64,000 nt of DNA, taken from assembly GCF_033170385.1 (NCBI RefSeq), contig NZ_CP126170.1, forward strand, positions 1,760,001-1,824,000. The letters are read 5' to 3'. The notes beneath the pieces were generated by a model. That model saw only the letters and a program-made list of their open reading frames with translations. It was not told where the DNA came from and ran no database searches. Shown here one piece after another: positions 60,346 through 64,000 of this stretch. The position numbers and the translations under genes were made by a program. The DNA is from Xanthomonas rydalmerensis. Its GTDB lineage: Bacteria; Pseudomonadota; Gammaproteobacteria; Xanthomonadales; Xanthomonadaceae. The number at the start of each line of letters is the position of its first letter. The first letter of the stretch is position 1.

Positions 60346-60374
60346 TTGACTCAAAACCGTCATGTCTTTGACGG
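60346..60374 (+). promoter_or_regulatory. Pho-box-like triple repeat before the OprP porin
   Basis: Three units with an 11-base period: TTGACTC-AAAA, CCGTCAT-GTCT, TTGACGG. The middle unit matches CTGTCAT at six of seven positions; the outer two are weak. CCGTCA-TGTCTT-TGACGG is also a perfect inverted repeat. TTTACAAAT just downstream could be the -10. Confidence 0.5.
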
Positions 60375-60456
60375 AATCTTTACAAATGGTCGGGCCATCG
60401 CACTGGGGCCGCACCGCACCCATACCACCCTGCCACCACCCATCGGAGACATCCTA

Positions 60457-61707
60457 ATGCGTTCCCATCTTCTCGCCACGGCGATCCTCGCCAGCCTCGG
60501 CCTCGCGTCGGCGCCGCAGGCGTTCGCGGCGAAGGCCAAGGCCAGCAGCAACCCACCCGCCGTCAGCGCTGCCCAGCTGCAGCAGCTGCAGGCCCAGATC
60601 GAAGCGCTGCAGACCCAGGTCCAGCAGCTGCAGGCGCAGTCCGAAGCCCTGCAGGCGCAGTCCGACGCGCAGTCGGAAGTGAATGTCGTGCAGGCCCAGG
60701 CGACCGAAACGGCGCAGGCCAGCGCCGCCAAGGTCGACAAGCTCGCCAAGCTGGTCAACGACAACAAGATCGGCGGTCGCATGTTCTTCGACCTGACCAA
60801 CATCGACCGCACCAGCGGCGGCGCCAAGACCGCCGCCAGCGGCACCGGTCTGGACGTCAAGCGCTTCTACCTGACCGTCGACCACAGCTTCAACGAGATC
60901 TGGTCGGCCAACCTGACCACCGACTTCCAGTACAGCTCGGCGCTGTCCAACACCCAGCTGTTCGTCAAGAAGGCCTACGTGCAGGGCAAGTTCGACGACG
61001 CCTTCGCGCTGCGCATCGGTGCCGCCGACATGCCGTGGGTGCCGTTCGTCGAGAAGTTCTACGGCTACCGCTACGTCGAGAACACCCTGACCGATCGCCT
61101 GAAGTACGCCAACTCCTCCGACTGGGGCCTGCACGCCTTCGGCGACCTGGGCTCGCAGGTCAACTACGCGATGTCGGTGGTCAACGGCGCCGGCTACAAG
61201 AACCCGACCCGCGGCAAGGGCATGGACGTGGAAGGCCGCGTGGCCTACATGCCGATGCAGAACCTGGCCATCGCCGTCGGCGCCTACTCGGGCAAGCTGG
61301 GCAAGGAAACCGACATCCTCGACGCGCAGCACGACTACACCCGCGCCGACGCGATGGTCGCCTACGCCGATTCCAACTTCCGTCTGGGCGGCGAGTACTT
61401 CCAGGCCAAGAACCTCAACAACGTGCTGACCCCGGCCACCGACAAGTCCAGCGGCTGGTCGGTGTGGGGTAGCGTGGCGCTGACCGACGGCGGCATCAAC
61501 GCCTTCGCCCGCTACGACAAGACCGACCTGAGCAAGACCCTCGACCCGACCCTGGCCGACAAGTACTGGAACGTCGGCGTCGAGTTCCCGGTGCTGAAGA
61601 ACCTGAAGCTGGCCACCGTGTACAAGTACACGCACCAGGACAACAACTCCAAGAAGACCGACGTGGAAACCAAGGAATTCGGCGTCTGGGGCGACCTGTC
61701 GTTCTGA
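60457..61707 (+). CDS. oprP: OprP/OprO-type phosphate porin
   Basis: 416 aa. The signal peptide ends FAA (about 24). A Gln-rich coiled coil follows (about 38-75, LQQLQAQIEALQTQVQQLQA), then a 16-strand-type barrel of the phosphate-selective porin family (KRFYLTVDHSFNEIWSANLTTDF, FYGYRYVENTLTDRLKYANSSDWGL). It ends GVWGDLSF with the C-terminal Phe. The protein should admit phosphate or polyphosphate across the outer membrane. CGGAGAC precedes the ATG at 60457. It diverges from the phosphate-binding protein gene and shares a control region holding Pho-box-like sites, so PhoB control is likely. Confidence 0.92.
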   Translation: MRSHLLATAILASLGLASAPQAFAAKAKASSNPPAVSAAQLQQLQAQIEALQTQVQQLQAQSEALQAQSDAQSEVNVVQAQATETAQASAAKVDKLAKLVNDNKIGGRMFFDLTNIDRTSGGAKTAASGTGLDVKRFYLTVDHSFNEIWSANLTTDFQYSSALSNTQLFVKKAYVQGKFDDAFALRIGAADMPWVPFVEKFYGYRYVENTLTDRLKYANSSDWGLHAFGDLGSQVNYAMSVVNGAGYKNPTRGKGMDVEGRVAYMPMQNLAIAVGAYSGKLGKETDILDAQHDYTRADAMVAYADSNFRLGGEYFQAKNLNNVLTPATDKSSGWSVWGSVALTDGGINAFARYDKTDLSKTLDPTLADKYWNVGVEFPVLKNLKLATVYKYTHQDNNSKKTDVETKEFGVWGDLSF

Positions 61708-61731
61708 TTCGCGGATTCCCGCAGGTTGTAC

Positions 61732-61764
61732 GAAAGGCGGCGCATTGCGCCGCCTTTCTTTTTT
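61732..61764 (+). terminator. Terminator of the OprP gene
   Basis: GAAAGGCGGCGC, loop ATT, GCGCCGCCTTTC, then six T: a perfect 12-bp stem 25 bases after the stop. Confidence 0.95.
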
Positions 61765-61902
61765 GCGGCGTGATCGCCGATGCCTGCACGATGGGCCCGT
61801 GCCGGGGTGCCTTTCACGGTTTGCGTCGACCGCCGTGGACGATGCGGTGAATTGTGCGGCGCAGCACTTGTCATCGACGACGCGCCTTCCTACTGTCGAA
61901 CC

Positions 61903-62220
61903 ATGCTCGCCCGCCTGTCCATGTTGATGTTGACCGCGTTGCTGGCGCTGTCCGCGCTCCGTGCAGGATCGGTCGTGGCGGCGGTGCCGGCGGCGCTGTG
62001 TGCGAGCGCCTGCGCCGGCGATGTCGACGCTGACCTCGATGGGGTGCCGCCCGAGCTGGACGCGCCAGCCGCCGATACCGATCCACACGACGCACCGCTT
62101 GCGGTCGCGCCGGCGTTGTTTCCGCCGACCCTCCTGATCCGGCCGATCTTGCCGGCGCCATCGGCAGCGCCTGGCCGCAGCTATCGCCGTCCCGCGCTGC
62201 GTCCTCCCTCTCCAGCCTGA
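61903..62220 (+). CDS. Small secreted protein upstream of carbonic anhydrase
   Basis: 105 aa. A hydrophobic N-terminus (about 5-29, ending VVAA) looks like a signal peptide. The rest is Asp/Pro/Ala-rich (CASACAGDVDADLDGVPPELDAP; PPTLLIRPILPAPSAAPG), with two Cys and no recognised domain. There is no clear ribosome binding site before ATG 61903. The frame could be chance in GC-rich DNA, but the signal peptide argues for a gene. It is in line with the carbonic anhydrase, about 100 bases upstream. Confidence 0.45.
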   Translation: MLARLSMLMLTALLALSALRAGSVVAAVPAALCASACAGDVDADLDGVPPELDAPAADTDPHDAPLAVAPALFPPTLLIRPILPAPSAAPGRSYRRPALRPPSPA

Positions 62221-62322
62221 CGCCTGCATCGCCGCTGGCGATGCCGATCCTTCTCTGCTGTTTGCGTCTGCGTCGTGCCAAGTGCGGCACGGCCTCTCTC
62301 CCCCTGTGCCTGGAGATCCCCC

Positions 62323-63012
62323 ATGCAACGTCTGCTCGACGGTTTTCGCCATTTCCGCAACGAGGTCTATCCCCGTCAACGCGGGCTGTTCCGGCAACTC
62401 GCCGCCGGCCAGACCCCGCACACGCTGTTCATCACCTGCGCCGATTCGCGGGTGATGCCGGAACTGATGTTCGCCGCGCAGCCCGGCGAGCTGTTCGTCT
62501 ACCGCAACATCGGCAATGTGGTGCCGCCATACTCGCAGCACGTCAGCGGCGTGGTCGCGGCGATCGAGTACGCGGTGGCGGTGCTGCAGGTCGAGCACAT
62601 CGTGATCTGCGGCCATACCGATTGCGGCGCGATGAAGGCCGTGCTCAATCCCGCATCCCTGCAGGACGTGCCGACCGTGGCGGCCTGGCTCAAGCACACC
62701 GACAGCGCGCGCCAGGTCGCCGCGCAGCACGGCCATGCCGCCCATGCCGAGGATGCGCTGCACTGCCTGACCGAGGAGAACGTCGTGTCGCAGCTGGACC
62801 ACCTGCGCACGCAGCCGGTGGTGGCGGCGCGGCTGGCGCGCGGCGCCCTGCGTATCCACGGCTGGATCTACGACATCGGCCATGGCGAGATCCGCGCCTT
62901 CGACGCGGAGCAGGGGCGGTTCCTGCCGCTGCTGCCGGAAGCGGGCCGGCGCCCGCCCGATGCCACGCCGCCGCCGCGGCTGGCCCCGGTCCTGCGCAAC
63001 GTCGCCGTCTGA
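62323..63012 (+). CDS. Beta-class carbonic anhydrase
   Basis: 229 aa. It interconverts CO2 and bicarbonate. Zinc ligands are Cys39, His98 and Cys101, with the Asp41/Arg43 dyad (CADSR) and CGHTDCG motif. TGGAGAT precedes the ATG at 62323. It is 10 bases upstream of a SulP-family transporter gene, a pairing that suggests the transporter carries bicarbonate and the enzyme supplies or consumes it. Confidence 0.95.
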   Translation: MQRLLDGFRHFRNEVYPRQRGLFRQLAAGQTPHTLFITCADSRVMPELMFAAQPGELFVYRNIGNVVPPYSQHVSGVVAAIEYAVAVLQVEHIVICGHTDCGAMKAVLNPASLQDVPTVAAWLKHTDSARQVAAQHGHAAHAEDALHCLTEENVVSQLDHLRTQPVVAARLARGALRIHGWIYDIGHGEIRAFDAEQGRFLPLLPEAGRRPPDATPPPRLAPVLRNVAV

Positions 63013-63022
63013 GGAGCCGCCT

Positions 63023-64000
63023 ATGCAAACGATGACAGAGCACGCTCCGGCCGGCGCTTCCGCGCTGGCCCGTTACCTGCGCGGCGGCGCCTTCGGTCGC
63101 GACCTGCTGGCCTCGGTGGTGGTCTTCCTGGTCGCCTTACCGCTGTGCATGGGCATCGCGATCGCGTCGGGCATGCCGCCGGCCGCCGGCCTGATCACCG
63201 GCATCGTCGGCGGCCTGGTGGTCGGGCTGATCGCCGGCTCGCCGTTGCAGGTCAGCGGTCCGGCCGCAGGCTTGGCGGTGCTGGTATTCGAGTTGGTGCG
63301 CACGCACGGGGTGGCGGCGCTGGGGCCGGTGATCCTGCTGGCCGGTGCGATCCAGCTGGTGGCCGGGTTGTGCCGCGCCGGCGTGTGGTTCCGCATGACC
63401 TCGCCGGCGGTGGTCGCCGGCATGCTCTCGGGCATCGGCATCCTGATCGTCGCCTCGCAATCGCACGTGCTGCTGGATGCGGCGCCGAAGGCGCGCGGCC
63501 TGGAGAACTTCGCCGCCTTGCCGGCGGCGCTGTGGCGCGCGCTGGATGCAGGCGTCGGCCGCGTCGCCTTGCTGATCGGTCTGGGCACCATCGCGATCAT
63601 GCTGGCGTGGGAGCGGCTGCGCCCGCAGCGCTTGCGCTTCGTCCCCGGCGCCTTGTTGGCGGTGGTGGCGATGACCGCGCTGGTGCAAGCGCAGGGGCTG
63701 GATGTACGCAAGGTCGACGTGCCGGCTAACCTGCTCTCGGCGATCCGGGTGCCGAGCCTGGACGACATGCTCGGCGTGCTCGATGCCACGCTGCTGCTGT
63801 CGGCGCTCACCTTCGCCTTCATCGCCAGCGCCGAGACGCTGTTGTCGGCGGCGGCGGTGGACCGCATGCATCAGGGACCGCGAACCCAGTACGACCGCGA
63901 ACTGGCCGCGCAGGGCGTGGGCAACATGCTGTGCGGTTTGCTCGGCGCGTTGCCGATGACCGGCGTGATCGTGCGCAGCGCGGCCAACGTGCAGGCCGGC
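63023..64000 (+). CDS. SulP-family anion transporter (partial, cut by window end)
   Basis: 326 codons are visible with no stop; the 3' end, including any STAS domain, is outside the window. GAGGAG lies before the ATG at 63023. The N-terminal FGRDLLASVVVFLVALPLCMGIAIASGMPPAAGLITGIVGG and SPLQVSGPAAGLAVLV are SulP signatures, and FIASAETLLSAAAVDRM plus GNMLCGLLGALPMTGVIVRSAANVQAG hold the conserved central block. The gene directly upstream encodes a beta-carbonic anhydrase, so bicarbonate is the most likely substrate, though sulfate cannot be excluded. Confidence 0.93.
   Translation, partial: MQTMTEHAPAGASALARYLRGGAFGRDLLASVVVFLVALPLCMGIAIASGMPPAAGLITGIVGGLVVGLIAGSPLQVSGPAAGLAVLVFELVRTHGVAALGPVILLAGAIQLVAGLCRAGVWFRMTSPAVVAGMLSGIGILIVASQSHVLLDAAPKARGLENFAALPAALWRALDAGVGRVALLIGLGTIAIMLAWERLRPQRLRFVPGALLAVVAMTALVQAQGLDVRKVDVPANLLSAIRVPSLDDMLGVLDATLLLSALTFAFIASAETLLSAAAVDRMHQGPRTQYDRELAAQGVGNMLCGLLGALPMTGVIVRSAANVQAG

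Overview
The window is about 68-70% GC, densely coded and has the gene content of a xanthomonad, most likely Xanthomonas. The clues are a VirK-family secreted protein, TorF/OprP-type porins, the order of oprP, a second phosphate-binding protein, pstSCAB and phoU, xanthomonad-type REP palindromes (GTAGGAGCGGC-TTCA-GCCGCGAC) and several strong promoters that place the transcript start almost on the start codon. I cannot fix the species. There is no rRNA operon, CRISPR array, insertion sequence or integrase. Two identical tRNA-Leu(CAG) genes are present.

Layout. 0.4-9 kb: a lipoprotein, an ArsC-like/GNAT/dapE group, asnB behind an Asn-rich leader peptide with a terminator/antiterminator pair (the most striking regulatory feature), a beta-helix lipoprotein and a penicillin-acylase-family hydrolase. 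9.2-19.8 kb: a heme-less bacterial ferritin, then a co-directional cluster that looks like an uncharacterised carbohydrate or amino-polyol pathway. It runs: DUF2147 protein, TorF-like porin, FGGY kinase, class II aldolase, class III aminotransferase, a second aldolase-like protein without active-site residues, MFS transporter, aldehyde dehydrogenase and TetR regulator. A 35-bp palindrome lies in front of it. 20-25 kb: a divergent NAD(P)-binding protein/HTH regulator pair, a membrane-anchored phage-fibre-like protein and parC. 25-31 kb: AraC and MarR regulators facing each other and an EmrAB-type tripartite efflux operon. 31-34.9 kb: a tandem SGNH hydrolase, a long REP palindrome, an XRE regulator and virK between two inverted tRNA-Leu genes.

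35-46 kb: rnr, a GFA-fold protein, rlmB, repeat arrays, a beta-propeller GGDEF sensor, a variant tyrosine phosphatase, RNase T and an hvfABC (bufferin-type RiPP) operon. 46.5-53.8 kb: an RND efflux system whose outer-membrane gene diverges from tetR and the pump genes; two matching 24-bp operator-like sequences mark the two promoters. 54-61.7 kb: the phosphate regulon (phoU, pstB, pstA, pstC, pstS, a second binding protein) reading left and an OprP-like porin reading right, with three Pho-box-like sites. 61.9-64 kb: a small secreted protein, a beta-carbonic anhydrase and a SulP transporter cut by the window end.

All family assignments come from reading motifs by eye; no database search was run. 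Start codons were chosen from ribosome binding sites, signal peptides and overlaps.
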